Source: UBA8828 sp046315175 (GTDB lineage Bacteria; Verrucomicrobiota; Verrucomicrobiia; Opitutales; UBA953). Taken from it: a stretch of 64,000 bases of DNA. The translations under genes were made by a program, and so were the position numbers. Where the stretch lies: NCBI GenBank assembly GCA_046315175.1, contig JBKDBK010000002.1:9795-73794 (forward strand). Direction: 5' to 3'. Positions 54,731 through 63,652 of this stretch are shown in pieces. Each line of letters starts with the position of its first letter. Within the stretch, counting starts at the first letter, position 1. The notes beneath the pieces are model-generated. The model searched no databases. It was not told where the DNA came from and was given only the letters and a program-made list of their open reading frames with translations.

Positions 54731-56224
54731 GTGCCCGAACCCGCCTTCCAGGTCATCGCCCGCCGCTGGCGCCCCCGCGCCTTCGGCGAGATCGTCGGCC
54801 AGCAGCACATCGTCCGCACCCTCGGCAACGCCATCCGCGGCGGCCGCATCGCCCACGCCTACCTCTTCGTCGGCCCCCGCGGCACCGGCAAGACCACCAC
54901 CGCCCGCATCCTCGCCAAGGCCCTCTGCTGCGAGGGCGGCCCCAAGGCCGACTTCGACCCCGACGACCCCGTCTGCCGCGAGATCGAGCAGGGCTCGTAC
55001 CTCGACGTCGTCGAGATCGACGCCGCCTCCAACCGCGGCATCGACGACGCCAAGTCCATCCGCGAGGCCTGCCAGGTCCGCCCCGCCGGACGGTTCAAGG
55101 TCTTCATCATCGACGAGGTCCACCAGCTCAGCAAGGACGCCTTCAACGCCCTCCTCAAGACCATCGAGGAGCCCCCGCCCTGGGTGAAGTTCATCTTCGC
55201 CACCACCGAGTCCGACAAGGTCCTCGAGACCATCGTCTCCCGCTGCCAGCGCCTCGAGTTCCAGCCCATCCCCGACGCGCTCATCGCCGACCGCCTCGAG
55301 GCCATCGTCAAGGCCGACGGCATCCAGGCCGACCGCGAGGCCCTCCTCGCCATCGCCCGCCTCGCCCAGGGCGGCATGCGCGACTCCCAGTCCATCCTCG
55401 ACCAGATCATCGCCTTCGCCGGCAAGAAGGTCGCCGAGAAGGACGTGCTCGACATCTACGGCCTCGCCTCCGCCCGCGAGCTCCAGGACCTCGCCGCCGC
55501 CCTCGCCAAGGCCGACGCGTCCGCCCTCCTCGCCCTCGCCGACCGCTTCCACGCCGACGGTCGCGACCTCCTCCGCATCCACGCCGACCTCCAGTCACAC
55601 GTCCGAGCCGCCATGCTCGACGCCGCCCGCTCCGGCGGCCGCAGCGCCCGGCTCGGCGCCGAGCTCGGTTCCGACACCCTCGTGCGCATGCTCGACACGC
55701 TCCAGCAGGCCGAGCCCTCCCTCCGCCATGGACTCTCCCCGCGCGCCGTCTTCGAGGTCACCCTCCTCAAGGCCGCCGAGCAGACCCGACACCGATCGGT
55801 CGACGCGCTCATCCGCGACCTCAGCGCCGCCGCCAACGGACTCCCCCGGGAGCCCGGCCAAAAAAAAATAGGCACTCCGCCTCCCGCGGTCGCCCCCGCC
55901 GCGCCAGCCCCCGTCGCATCGGCGGCCCCGGTCGCTTCGGTTGCCCCGGTCCCGCCCGCGCGGCCCGTCGACGACGGCCCGCCCGACGACGTCCTCGACG
56001 TTCCGGAGGCCGCCGCCGATCTCGCTGAGTCTTGGCCCGAGCCCTCGACCGCCGCCGCCCAGGTCCTTCCCGAGGCCGCGCCCGCCCGGCCCGGCGCCCC
56101 GGAGTTCGACCAAGCCCTCGGCGCCATCCCCCCCGGCGTCCGCGCCAAGCTCAAGGAAACCCTCGGCGCGGAGTTCTCCCAGCTGCGCCCCCTCAAGCCC
56201 GGCGCGCTCCGCCGCCCGCGCTGA
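54731..56224 (+). CDS. dnaX: DNA polymerase III tau subunit (gamma/tau)
   Basis: This 497-residue clamp-loader ATPase starts at a GTG (MPEPAFQVIARRWRP); an earlier TTG at 54695 is possible but not conserved-looking. It has Walker A GPRGTGKT at 48-55, IIDEVHQLSKDAFNALLKTIEEPP, sensor FATTESDKV and the arginine finger SRCQRLEF. Only two of the four zinc-module cysteines remain (Cys67, Cys82). Domain III ends at about 370, followed by a nine-A run at codons 377-380 and a Pro/Ala-rich tail much shorter than in E. coli tau (643). It starts 46 bases after guaA. Confidence 0.95.
   Translation: MPEPAFQVIARRWRPRAFGEIVGQQHIVRTLGNAIRGGRIAHAYLFVGPRGTGKTTTARILAKALCCEGGPKADFDPDDPVCREIEQGSYLDVVEIDAASNRGIDDAKSIREACQVRPAGRFKVFIIDEVHQLSKDAFNALLKTIEEPPPWVKFIFATTESDKVLETIVSRCQRLEFQPIPDALIADRLEAIVKADGIQADREALLAIARLAQGGMRDSQSILDQIIAFAGKKVAEKDVLDIYGLASARELQDLAAALAKADASALLALADRFHADGRDLLRIHADLQSHVRAAMLDAARSGGRSARLGAELGSDTLVRMLDTLQQAEPSLRHGLSPRAVFEVTLLKAAEQTRHRSVDALIRDLSAAANGLPREPGQKKIGTPPPAVAPAAPAPVASAAPVASVAPVPPARPVDDGPPDDVLDVPEAAADLAESWPEPSTAAAQVLPEAAPARPGAPEFDQALGAIPPGVRAKLKETLGAEFSQLRPLKPGALRRPR
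55860..55871 (+). promoter_or_regulatory. A9 slippage site with adjacent out-of-frame TAG in dnaX
   Basis: Nine consecutive As (55860-55868) are followed at once by TAG (55869-55871). In the annotated frame this reads CAA AAA AAA ATA. Loss of one A, gain of two, or a +1 shift puts TAG in frame straight after the run and ends the protein at about residue 379. A -1 shift reads only to TGA at 56026-56028. CTCCC-CC-GGGAG lies just upstream. No other A-run of this length was noticed in the coding part of the window. Confidence 0.7.
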
Positions 56225-56234
56225 GGCCGAGGCC

Positions 56235-56687
56235 ATGACGCGCATCGGCCTGATCGCGGACACCCACGGGCTCCTGCGCCCGCAGGCCCTCGTCGCCCTC
56301 GAGGGGTGCGACGCCATCCTGCACGCGGGCGATGTCGGCGAGGCCGACCTGCTCGACGCCCTCGGCGACCTCGCCCCGACCCTCGCCGTCGCCGGCAACT
56401 GCGACGACCTTCCCGGCCTCCCCCTCGAGCTCATCCACCTCGCCGCCTCCCGCCGCATTCTCCTCCACCACGGCCACCGCGCCGTCGACGAGGCCGCCCA
56501 CCGGCCCGACATCGTCGTCACCGGCCACACCCACCAACCCCTCGTCCGCCGCGACGCCGCCGGCCCCCTCCGCGTCAATCCCGGCTCCGCCGGCCCCCGC
56601 CGCTTCCGCCTCCCCGTCACGGTGGCCATCCTCACCCTCGGTCCGGGCGAGCCCGCCGCCGAGATCATCGAGCTCGACGTCCGATGA
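56235..56687 (+). CDS. YfcE/MJ0936-family metallophosphoesterase
   Basis: This is a 150-residue small phosphoesterase. The metal-binding motifs are DTHG (in RIGLIADTHGLL), GDVGE (in ILHAGDVGEADL), GNCDD, HGH (in LLHHGHRAV) and GHTHQP, the full set of the family, followed by NPGSAGPRR. Relatives are broad-specificity phosphodiesterases. The ATG lies 10 bases after dnaX, and the stop overlaps hrpB (ATGA). Confidence 0.92.
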   Translation: MTRIGLIADTHGLLRPQALVALEGCDAILHAGDVGEADLLDALGDLAPTLAVAGNCDDLPGLPLELIHLAASRRILLHHGHRAVDEAAHRPDIVVTGHTHQPLVRRDAAGPLRVNPGSAGPRRFRLPVTVAILTLGPGEPAAEIIELDVR

Positions 56688-59215
56688 GCTCCGCCCTGCC
56701 CATCGAGTCCCTCCGCGAACCCCTGCGCGAAGCCTGCGCCCGCACCCGCCGCATCGTCCTCCGCGCCCCCACCGGCTCCGGCAAGTCCACCCAGGTGCCC
56801 CAGATGCTCGTCGACCTCGGCCTCGTCCAGGGCCAGGTCGTCGTCCTCCAACCCCGCCGCATCGCCGCCCGGCTCCTCGCCGCCCGCATTGCCGCCGAGC
56901 GCGGCGGCCGGCTCGGCGACGAGGTCGGCTACCAGATCCGCTTCGACCGCGTCGAGTCCGCCGCCACCCGCATCAAGTTCGTCACCGAGGGCCTCCTCCT
57001 CCGCCAGATGGCCGCCGACCCCGCCCTGCGCGGCGTCGGCGCCGTCGTCTTCGACGAGTTCCACGAGCGCAACCTCCACGCCGATGTCGCCCTGGCCCTC
57101 GCCCGCCGCCTCCAGGCCACCGAGCGGCCCGACCTCCTCCTCGTGGCCATGTCCGCCACGCTCGACACCGACGCCCTCGCCGCCTGGCTGGGCGACGCCG
57201 TCACCCTCGCCGCCGACGGCCGCACCTATCCCGTCGACATTGAGAACGTCGCCACCCCCCAGGTCGCCGGCCGCTGGCCCTGGGAACCCGCCGCCGAGCA
57301 GGTGCGCCGCCTCCTCCGCGAGGAACCCTCGGGCGACCTCCTCGTCTTCATGCCCGGCGCCCACGAGATCAGCCGCACTCTCGGCCTCCTCCGCAACGCG
57401 CCCGAGTGCCGCGGCGTCGACCTCCTCCCCCTCCACGGCGACCTGCCCGCCGACGAGCAGGACCGCGCCGTCCGCGCCGGCGACACCCGCAAGGTCGTCG
57501 TCGCCACCAACGTCGCCGAGACCTCCCTCACCCTCCCCGGCATCCGCGCCGTCGTCGACGCCGGCCTCGCCCGCGTCGCCCGCTTCGACCCCGTCCGCGG
57601 CATCGACACCCTCCTGACCGAGCCCATATCCCAGGCCTCCGCCGAGCAGCGCGCCGGCCGCGCCGGACGCACCGGCCCCGGCCGCTGCGTCCGCCTCTGG
57701 TCCCGCTCCGAGCACGAGGCCCGCCCCGCCCGCCAGACCCCCGAGATCCGCCGCGTCGACCTCTGCGAGACCCTCCTCCTGCTCCGCGCCGGCGGCTGGG
57801 GCGACGCCGCCGACTTCCCCTGGTTCGAGCCGCCCGAGCCCCGCGCCGTCGAGCGCGCCCGCGCCACCCTCGCCGACCTCGGCGCCCTCGGCCCCGAGGG
57901 CGACATCACCCCCCTCGGCCGTCGCATGGCCGCCTTCCCCGCCCACCCCCGCCTCGCCCGCATGCTCCTCGCCGCCGGCGACCTCGCCTGCGTCCCCGAG
58001 GTCGCCCGCATCGCCGGCCTCGAGCAGGGCAGGGACATCCTCCTGCGCAATGTCGACGCGTCCGTCGAGGCCGCGCGCGACGCCATCCCCTGCCCCCCGG
58101 GTTCCGACTTCCACCTGCGCCTCGCCCTCCTCGCCCGCGCCGCCGACCTCCGCTTCGACCCCGACGCCTGCGACCGCCTCGGCATCCACGCCCAGGGCGC
58201 CCGCGAGGCCGAGCGCGCCGCCCAGCAGTTCCTCCGCATCGCCCGCGCCCAGGGCCTCCCCGCCGACACACCCCCCGCCGACCCCGACGCCCTCCGCCGC
58301 TGCCTCCTCCTCGGCCATTCCGACCGCATCGCCGTCCGCCTCGACGCCGGCACCCTCCGCTGCGCCGTCGCCCACGGCCGCAAGGGCGAGCTGCGCCGCG
58401 AGACCTGCGTGCGCGACGCCCGCCTCCTCGTCGCCGCCGAGATGGAGGAGGTCCAGGTCCGCGGCCAGGTCGTCACCCTCCTCGCTCTCGCCACCGCCGT
58501 CGACGAGGCCTGGCTCCGCGACCTCTTTCCCGGCGACTTCCACGAGGTCGCCGCGCCCCGCTACGACCCGACCCTCCGCCGCGTCGTCACCCGCGTCGAG
58601 CGCCGCTTCCGCGACCTCGTTCTCGAGTCCAGGGAGCGCGACGACGCGCCCTCCGACGAGGCCAGCCGCCTCCTCGCCGCCGAGGTCGTCGCCGGCCGAC
58701 TCGCCCTCGACCGCTGGGACGCGTCGGTCGACGCCTGGATCGCCCGCGCCAACTTCCTCGCCCGCCACGCGCCCGAGCTCGCCATCCCCGCCTTCGACGA
58801 CGACGCCCGCCGCCTCGTCATCGAGGAGGTCTGCGCCGGCGCCACCTCGCACCGCGACATCCGCGACCGCCCCGTCATGCCCAGCGTCCGCGGCTGGCTC
58901 ACCCACGAGCAGGCCCTCGCCCTCGACTCCCAGTGCCCCGAGCGCCTCGAGCTCCCCCGCAAGAAGCACCCCGCCCGCATCGCCTACAATCCCGACGGCA
59001 CCGCCGAGATCGAGGCCACCGTCCAGGAGCTCTACGACGTCCCCGGCTCGCGCCTCCGCGTCTGCGGCGGCCGCGTTCCCCTCGTCGTCTGCATCCAGTC
59101 GCCCGCCCGCCGCACCGTCCAAAGAACCACCGACCTCGACGCCTTCTGGAAGGGGTCTTACGAGCAGGTTCGCAAGGACCTCCGCGGCCGCTACCCTCGC
59201 CATGAGTGGCGCTAG
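56684..59215 (+). CDS. hrpB: ATP-dependent RNA helicase HrpB
   Basis: This 843-residue DEAH-type helicase of the HrpB group has Walker A APTGSGKST at about 28-36, motif II DEFHER, motif III MSATLD and motif V TNVAETSLTLPGI. Motif VI is QRAGRAGRTGPG. The HrpB-specific C-terminal domain closes with LAYDPPGRPVQ-like spacing, here VRGWLTHEQALAL and HPARIAYNPDG. Bacterial HrpB has a poorly defined RNA role. It is coupled to the phosphoesterase gene by ATGA. Confidence 0.94.
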   Translation: MSSALPIESLREPLREACARTRRIVLRAPTGSGKSTQVPQMLVDLGLVQGQVVVLQPRRIAARLLAARIAAERGGRLGDEVGYQIRFDRVESAATRIKFVTEGLLLRQMAADPALRGVGAVVFDEFHERNLHADVALALARRLQATERPDLLLVAMSATLDTDALAAWLGDAVTLAADGRTYPVDIENVATPQVAGRWPWEPAAEQVRRLLREEPSGDLLVFMPGAHEISRTLGLLRNAPECRGVDLLPLHGDLPADEQDRAVRAGDTRKVVVATNVAETSLTLPGIRAVVDAGLARVARFDPVRGIDTLLTEPISQASAEQRAGRAGRTGPGRCVRLWSRSEHEARPARQTPEIRRVDLCETLLLLRAGGWGDAADFPWFEPPEPRAVERARATLADLGALGPEGDITPLGRRMAAFPAHPRLARMLLAAGDLACVPEVARIAGLEQGRDILLRNVDASVEAARDAIPCPPGSDFHLRLALLARAADLRFDPDACDRLGIHAQGAREAERAAQQFLRIARAQGLPADTPPADPDALRRCLLLGHSDRIAVRLDAGTLRCAVAHGRKGELRRETCVRDARLLVAAEMEEVQVRGQVVTLLALATAVDEAWLRDLFPGDFHEVAAPRYDPTLRRVVTRVERRFRDLVLESRERDDAPSDEASRLLAAEVVAGRLALDRWDASVDAWIARANFLARHAPELAIPAFDDDARRLVIEEVCAGATSHRDIRDRPVMPSVRGWLTHEQALALDSQCPERLELPRKKHPARIAYNPDGTAEIEATVQELYDVPGSRLRVCGGRVPLVVCIQSPARRTVQRTTDLDAFWKGSYEQVRKDLRGRYPRHEWR

Positions 59216-59254
59216 CACCCGCAACCCAGGCCTGCCATCGCTGTCTCATCCCAC

Positions 59255-60082
59255 ATGGACCGGAAGGAATTCCTAACCCTCTCGGGCGCGCTCGCCCTTG
59301 CGGCCGCCGTCGGTGCCCAGGTCGCTCCGCCCGCCCCGCAGCCCCTCCGCAAGAAGGGCCTTTGCCTCGTCGCGAAGAAGGACGGCAAGTGGCTTCCGGT
59401 CGTCCAGCTCCTCAAGCCCCGCTGGATCTACACCTGGGGCCCCGAGCGACCCGACCTGCTGCCCAAGGACATCGACTTCACCCCGATGATCTGGGGCTAC
59501 TGGGGCCAGGATTCCCAGATCGCCGCCGCGGCCGCCCAGGCCAAGGCCAAGGGCATCGGCACCCTCCTCGGCTTCAACGAGCCCGACCAGCACGACCAAT
59601 CCAACCTCAGCGTCGAGCGCGTGCTCGACGTCTGGCCCGTCCTCATGCGCACCGGACTCCGCCTCGGCTCCCCCGGCTGCGTCCACCCCGACCGCGACTG
59701 GATGAAGGCCTTCATGAAGGGCGTCGAGGAGCGCAAGCTCCGCGTCGACTTCATCTGCATGCACGCGTACGGCGGGCCGGACCCCGACGGCCTCGTCGGC
59801 CGCGTCCGCTCCGTCTCGAGGATGTTCGGCAACCGGCCCGTCTGGATCACCGAGTACGCCGTCGGCGACTGGGGCGCCAAGGCCGCCGACCAAAACCGCT
59901 TCAAGCCGGCCCAGGTCGCCGACTTCATGCGCAAGGTCTTCCCCAGGCTCGAGGAGCTCGAGTGCCTCGAGCGCCACGCCTGGTTCCCCTCGTCGCCCAC
60001 CTCCGCCCCCCTTGGCACCAGCGCCCTGACCAAGGCCGACGGTTCCCTGACCGAGCTCGGCCAGCTCTACGCCTCGCTCTGA
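59255..60082 (+). CDS. Secreted GH128/Asl1-like glycoside hydrolase
   Basis: This 275-residue protein begins MDRKEFLTLSGALALAAAVGAQ, a signal peptide with the Tat-like start DRKEF. The catalytic TIM barrel of the Asl1/GH128 type has KPRWIYTWGPE, FTPMIWGYWG, the acid/base Glu in LLGFNEPDQHDQSN, VDFICMHAYGG and the nucleophile Glu in VWITEYAVGDWG. GH128 enzymes cut beta-1,3-glucan; the substrate here is not proven. It is separated by 39 bases from hrpB. Confidence 0.85.
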   Translation: MDRKEFLTLSGALALAAAVGAQVAPPAPQPLRKKGLCLVAKKDGKWLPVVQLLKPRWIYTWGPERPDLLPKDIDFTPMIWGYWGQDSQIAAAAAQAKAKGIGTLLGFNEPDQHDQSNLSVERVLDVWPVLMRTGLRLGSPGCVHPDRDWMKAFMKGVEERKLRVDFICMHAYGGPDPDGLVGRVRSVSRMFGNRPVWITEYAVGDWGAKAADQNRFKPAQVADFMRKVFPRLEELECLERHAWFPSSPTSAPLGTSALTKADGSLTELGQLYASL

Positions 60083-60083
60083 C

Positions 60084-60755
60084 TTGGCCGATCCCCGCCA
60101 GCCCTGGACCGAGGTTCCGGTCCATGTTCTCGACTTCGAGGGAGGTTCCCGCACCGGCGTCGTCGAGTTCGGCGCCGCCACCCTCCTCGGCGGCCGCGTG
60201 GTGAGCCTCCTCACCGGCCGCTGCGCCCCCCGCGCCGCCATCCCCGCCGAGGAAACCCGCTGCCACGGGCTCGCCGAAGGCGACCTGCGCGGCGAGCGGC
60301 CCTTCGAGTCCCGCTGGCCCGATTTCCAAGCCCTCCGCGCCAGCGGCCTCCTCGCCGCCCACCAAGCCTCCGTCGAGGCCCGCCTCCTCGCCGCCACCTG
60401 GCCCCACCCCGCCGCCGTGCCCGCCGTCGCCGAGATCGCCGAGGCCCGCGCCGAGTGGGGTCCCTGGATCGACACGCTCGCGCTCGCCCGCCTCCGGCGT
60501 CCCGGCCTCGGCGATTACTCGCTCGAGCCCCTCGTCGAGCGCCTCGGCCTCGCGCCGCGCCTCGCCGCCGAGGCCGAGCGCCTCTGCCCCCCGGGCCGCC
60601 GCCGCTACCACGCCGCCGGCTTCGACGCCCTCGCCGCCGCCCTCGTCCTCCTCGCCCTCGCGCCCTCCGCCTCCGACCCCCTCGGCCGCCTCCTCGCCGA
60701 GTCCGCCGCCGCCGGAACCGACGCCGCCCTCGGCCAAGGCGAACTCCCGCTCTGA
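60084..60755 (+). CDS. DnaQ-like DEDDh 3'-5' exonuclease
   Basis: This 223-residue nuclease of the RNase H-like fold has Exo I VLDFEGGSRTGVVEFGAA (Asp and Glu as DFE), Exo II LLAAHQASVEARLL and Exo III RRRYHAAGFDALAAALVLL with the His and Asp. It resembles the epsilon-type proofreading nucleases but is not attached to a polymerase. A TTG start at 60084, one base after the TGA of the previous gene, is used since no ATG precedes Exo I. Confidence 0.82.
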   Translation: MADPRQPWTEVPVHVLDFEGGSRTGVVEFGAATLLGGRVVSLLTGRCAPRAAIPAEETRCHGLAEGDLRGERPFESRWPDFQALRASGLLAAHQASVEARLLAATWPHPAAVPAVAEIAEARAEWGPWIDTLALARLRRPGLGDYSLEPLVERLGLAPRLAAEAERLCPPGRRRYHAAGFDALAAALVLLALAPSASDPLGRLLAESAAAGTDAALGQGELPL

Positions 60756-60798
60756 GGTTTTTCCTTCCCCCGGTTCACGCCGCAGGGTTGGATGCGGC

Positions 60799-61806
60799 AT
60801 GGCTTCCCCGACCTCACGTCCTCCCATTCGCGTCGCCGTCACCGGCGCCGCCGGCAACATCGGCTACGCCGCCATCTTCCGCCTCGCCTCCGGCGCCGTC
60901 TTCGGGCCCGACCAGCCGGTCGCGCTCAACCTCATCGAGGTCGGGCCCGGTCTCGACGCCCACCAGGGCGTCGTCCAGGAGCTCGCGGACGCCGCCTTCC
61001 CCCTCCTCGCCGACGTCGTCGCCACCGGCGACCTCGACACCGGCTTCAGGGACGCCGACTGGTGCCTCCTCATCGGCGCCGTCCCCCGCAAGGCCGGCAT
61101 GGAGCGCAAGGACCTCCTCGGCATCAACGGCAAGATCTTCGTCGGCCAAGGCGAGGCCATCGGCCGCAGCGCCAAGCCCACCGCCCGCGTCCTCGTCGTC
61201 GGCAATCCCTGCAACACCAACGCCCTCATCGCGCTCCGCGCCGGCAAGCTCCGTCCCGAGAATGTCTTCGCCATGACCCGGCTCGACGAGAACCGCGCCA
61301 AGGCCATGCTCGCCGCCAAGGCCGGCGTCCACGTCTCCGCCGTCCGCCGCGTCGGCATCTGGGGCAACCACTCCTCCACCCAGTTCCCCGCCTTCGCCCA
61401 CGCCACCGTCGGCGGCCGCCCCGCCGCCGACGCCATTCCCGATCACGCCTGGCTCCGCGACACCTTCATCCCCGCCGTCCAGCAGCGCGGCGCCGCCGTC
61501 ATCAAGGCCCGCGGCGCCTCCTCCGCCGCCTCCGCCGCCAACGCCGCGCTCGACACCCTGCGCAGCCTCCACTTCCCCACCCCCGAGGGCGACTGGCACT
61601 CCGTCGCCGTCCTCTCCAAGGGCGATTACGGCATCAAGCCCGGCATCCTCTTCGGCTACCCCGTCCGCACCAAGGCCGACGGCTCCTGGGAGATCGTCCA
61701 GGGCCTCGCGCTCGACGACTTCGCCCGCGGCAAGGTCGCCCTCACCGAGCAGGAGCTGCTTGAGGAGCGCGCCACCGCCGCCGAGGCGCTCGGCGTCGCC
61801 CTCTGA
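60799..61806 (+). CDS. mdh: Malate dehydrogenase
   Basis: This 335-residue NAD-dependent MDH is of the longer cytosolic-like type. It has the Rossmann loop VAVTGAAGNIGYAAIFRLASG, LLIGAVPRKAGMERKDLL, VVGNPCNTNAL, the substrate Arg in TRLDENRAK and the catalytic His in GIWGNHSSTQFP. The C-terminus has VLSKGDYGIKPGILFGYPV. It catalyses malate to oxaloacetate in the TCA cycle. The msrC-type gene begins 1 base after its stop. Confidence 0.97.
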   Translation: MASPTSRPPIRVAVTGAAGNIGYAAIFRLASGAVFGPDQPVALNLIEVGPGLDAHQGVVQELADAAFPLLADVVATGDLDTGFRDADWCLLIGAVPRKAGMERKDLLGINGKIFVGQGEAIGRSAKPTARVLVVGNPCNTNALIALRAGKLRPENVFAMTRLDENRAKAMLAAKAGVHVSAVRRVGIWGNHSSTQFPAFAHATVGGRPAADAIPDHAWLRDTFIPAVQQRGAAVIKARGASSAASAANAALDTLRSLHFPTPEGDWHSVAVLSKGDYGIKPGILFGYPVRTKADGSWEIVQGLALDDFARGKVALTEQELLEERATAAEALGVAL

Positions 61807-61807
61807 G

Positions 61808-62284
61808 GTGGCCCACGCCGACGACGCCGCCGGCCGGTCCGCCGACCTGCCCGCCGACCTCCGCGCCCTCATCGGCGACGAGACCGACCTCGTCGCCAAC
61901 TGCGCCAACGCCGCCTCCCTCCTCTGGCACCGCCTGCCCGGGCTCAACTGGGCCGGCTTCTACCTCCTCCGCGGCGACACCCTCGTGCTCGGTCCCTTCC
62001 AGGGCAAGCCCGCCTGCACCCGCATCGCTCCCGGCCGCGGCGTCTGCGGCGCCGCCGCCCTCCGCCGCGCCACCGTCAACGTCCCCGATGTCCACGCCTT
62101 CCCCGGCCACATCGCCTGCGACGCCGCCTCGCGCAGCGAGCTCGTCGTCCCCTTGGTGAAGGAGGGGCGCCTCCTCGGCGTCCTCGACCTCGACAGCCCC
62201 CTCCCCGCGCGCTTCGACCCCGCCACCGCCGCCCTCGCCGAGGCCGTCGCCCGGATCGTCGCCGAGCAGTCCTCGCCACCTTGA
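61808..62284 (+). CDS. msrC: Free methionine-(R)-sulfoxide reductase (GAF domain)
   Basis: This 158-residue single GAF domain has all three redox cysteines of the fRMsr family: Cys70 in GKPACTRI, Cys80 in GRGVCGAAA and Cys104 in GHIACDAASRSE, spaced exactly as in E. coli. It reduces free Met-R-sulfoxide with thioredoxin. The start is a GTG at 61808, one base after the mdh stop, which gives the family length. Confidence 0.92.
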   Translation: MAHADDAAGRSADLPADLRALIGDETDLVANCANAASLLWHRLPGLNWAGFYLLRGDTLVLGPFQGKPACTRIAPGRGVCGAAALRRATVNVPDVHAFPGHIACDAASRSELVVPLVKEGRLLGVLDLDSPLPARFDPATAALAEAVARIVAEQSSPP

Positions 62285-62314
62285 CCGCCGGCTGAGCCCA
62301 GGCAAACTAGGTCC

Positions 62315-63643
62315 ATGCCCGCCGGCACCGACCCCTTCGCCCTTGTCGCCGCCGCGTGCTTCTGGGGAGCCCTGGCCTGGTCCCTGCGCCTCGAGCCCGA
62401 TTGCCCGCGCTGGCTGAGGCTCGCCGCCTTCCCGATGCTTCCGCCCGCCCTCTGGCTCGCCACCGTCGGGCCCGGCCTGCCCGCCGCCTGCGTCGCCGCC
62501 ACCGCCGCGCCCTTCGCGATTGCGATCCTCGCCCTCGGCCTTCGCCGATTCCTCGCCGACGACACCGTCGGCCTGCCCGCGCGTCTCATCGCGATGCTCG
62601 CCGCCACCGGGCCGACGGTCGCCGCCGCCGCCTGGATCTGGTCCCGGCTCGATCGCACCTTTGCCGGCTTTCCCGAACCCCTGGCCACCCTCACTACCGT
62701 CCACTTCTCCATCACCTTCGGCGTCCTTCCGCTCGCCATGGCCGCCTGGGAGCGCTCCCTCCCTCCCAGCCGGCTGCGCGCCGGCGCCCTCCTTGCCTAC
62801 GTCGTCGCCGCGCCCGCCACCGCCCTCGCCTTCGCCCTGCGCGCCCAGCCCATGACGCCGGGGTTGGCCGAGGTCGCCTGCGCCGTCTTCCTCGCGGCTG
62901 CCTTTCTCGCCTGGGCCACCGCGCTTCCCGCCCGCGCCACGCCGCTCGCGCTCGTCCTGCTCGCCCCTGGCATCCTTCTCGGGGCGGGTTACTCCGCCGC
63001 CACCGCCTTCGGCTGGCCCTATCTCACCATTCCCGCGATGGCCGTCGTGCACGGCTCGCTCAACCTCGCCGGCTCCCTCCTGCTCGTGGCGCGCGCTCCC
63101 GCGCTTCCCCCCGTTGCCCCGCCCGCCCCGGACCTGGCGACCCCGGTTGACGCGGGCGATCCCGCCCGCGCCCTCTTCGCCGACCTCCACACCCGCGACC
63201 TTGGCCCGTGGAGTCCCGAGGCCTTCGCGCGCCTCCGCGACCAGCTCCTCGGCTATCGTTTCTACCCGGAGGCGGTGATGATTCGCCGCACCCAGTTCGA
63301 GGAGGCGTCGCGCGCCGCGCGGGTCGGCGACCGTCTCGGTCTCGGTCTCCTCATGCCCAGCCTTCCCGGGCTGCCCCCCTTCCTGCTTCCCGCCATCGTG
63401 GAGGTTGCCGCCGCCGCGTCCTCCGACGAATCGGCTCGCTTCGGCTACCGCACGACTCGACGCCACTACGGCCGGGGCGAGTGGGTGGCCGAGCTCTCCC
63501 GCCAGGGCGACCGACTCGTTCTCCGCGTCTCCTGCCATGTGCGGCCCAGCCGCTGGTTTGTCTGGCTCGGCCTGCCCTTGTATCGGCGATTCCAGCTCGC
63601 CGCCTTCCGCGCGGGCGCCGACAACCTCCGCCGGGCCGCCTGA
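62315..63643 (+). CDS. YndJ-like membrane protein with DUF1990-like C-terminal domain
   Basis: This 442-residue protein has about eight or nine membrane helices in the first 260 residues, including TTVHFSITFGVLPLAMAAWE and MAVVHGSLNLAGSLL, two His-containing segments expected of YndJ-like proteins. A Pro-rich linker (about 265-280) joins this to a soluble domain with LRDQLLGYRFYPEAVM, FGYRTTRRHYGRGEWVAEL and RPSRWFVWLGLPLYRRFQLAAFR, which resembles DUF1990. Function is unknown. The ATG follows CTAGGTCC. Confidence 0.7.
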   Translation: MPAGTDPFALVAAACFWGALAWSLRLEPDCPRWLRLAAFPMLPPALWLATVGPGLPAACVAATAAPFAIAILALGLRRFLADDTVGLPARLIAMLAATGPTVAAAAWIWSRLDRTFAGFPEPLATLTTVHFSITFGVLPLAMAAWERSLPPSRLRAGALLAYVVAAPATALAFALRAQPMTPGLAEVACAVFLAAAFLAWATALPARATPLALVLLAPGILLGAGYSAATAFGWPYLTIPAMAVVHGSLNLAGSLLLVARAPALPPVAPPAPDLATPVDAGDPARALFADLHTRDLGPWSPEAFARLRDQLLGYRFYPEAVMIRRTQFEEASRAARVGDRLGLGLLMPSLPGLPPFLLPAIVEVAAAASSDESARFGYRTTRRHYGRGEWVAELSRQGDRLVLRVSCHVRPSRWFVWLGLPLYRRFQLAAFRAGADNLRRAA

Positions 63644-63652
63644 GCGCCGAGC

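Noticed and set aside
55595..59224. A 1209-codon frame antisense to dnaX/hrpB
   Set aside because: Repetitive Gly/Ala/Glu/Val composition mirrored from the coding strand; no start context or domain.
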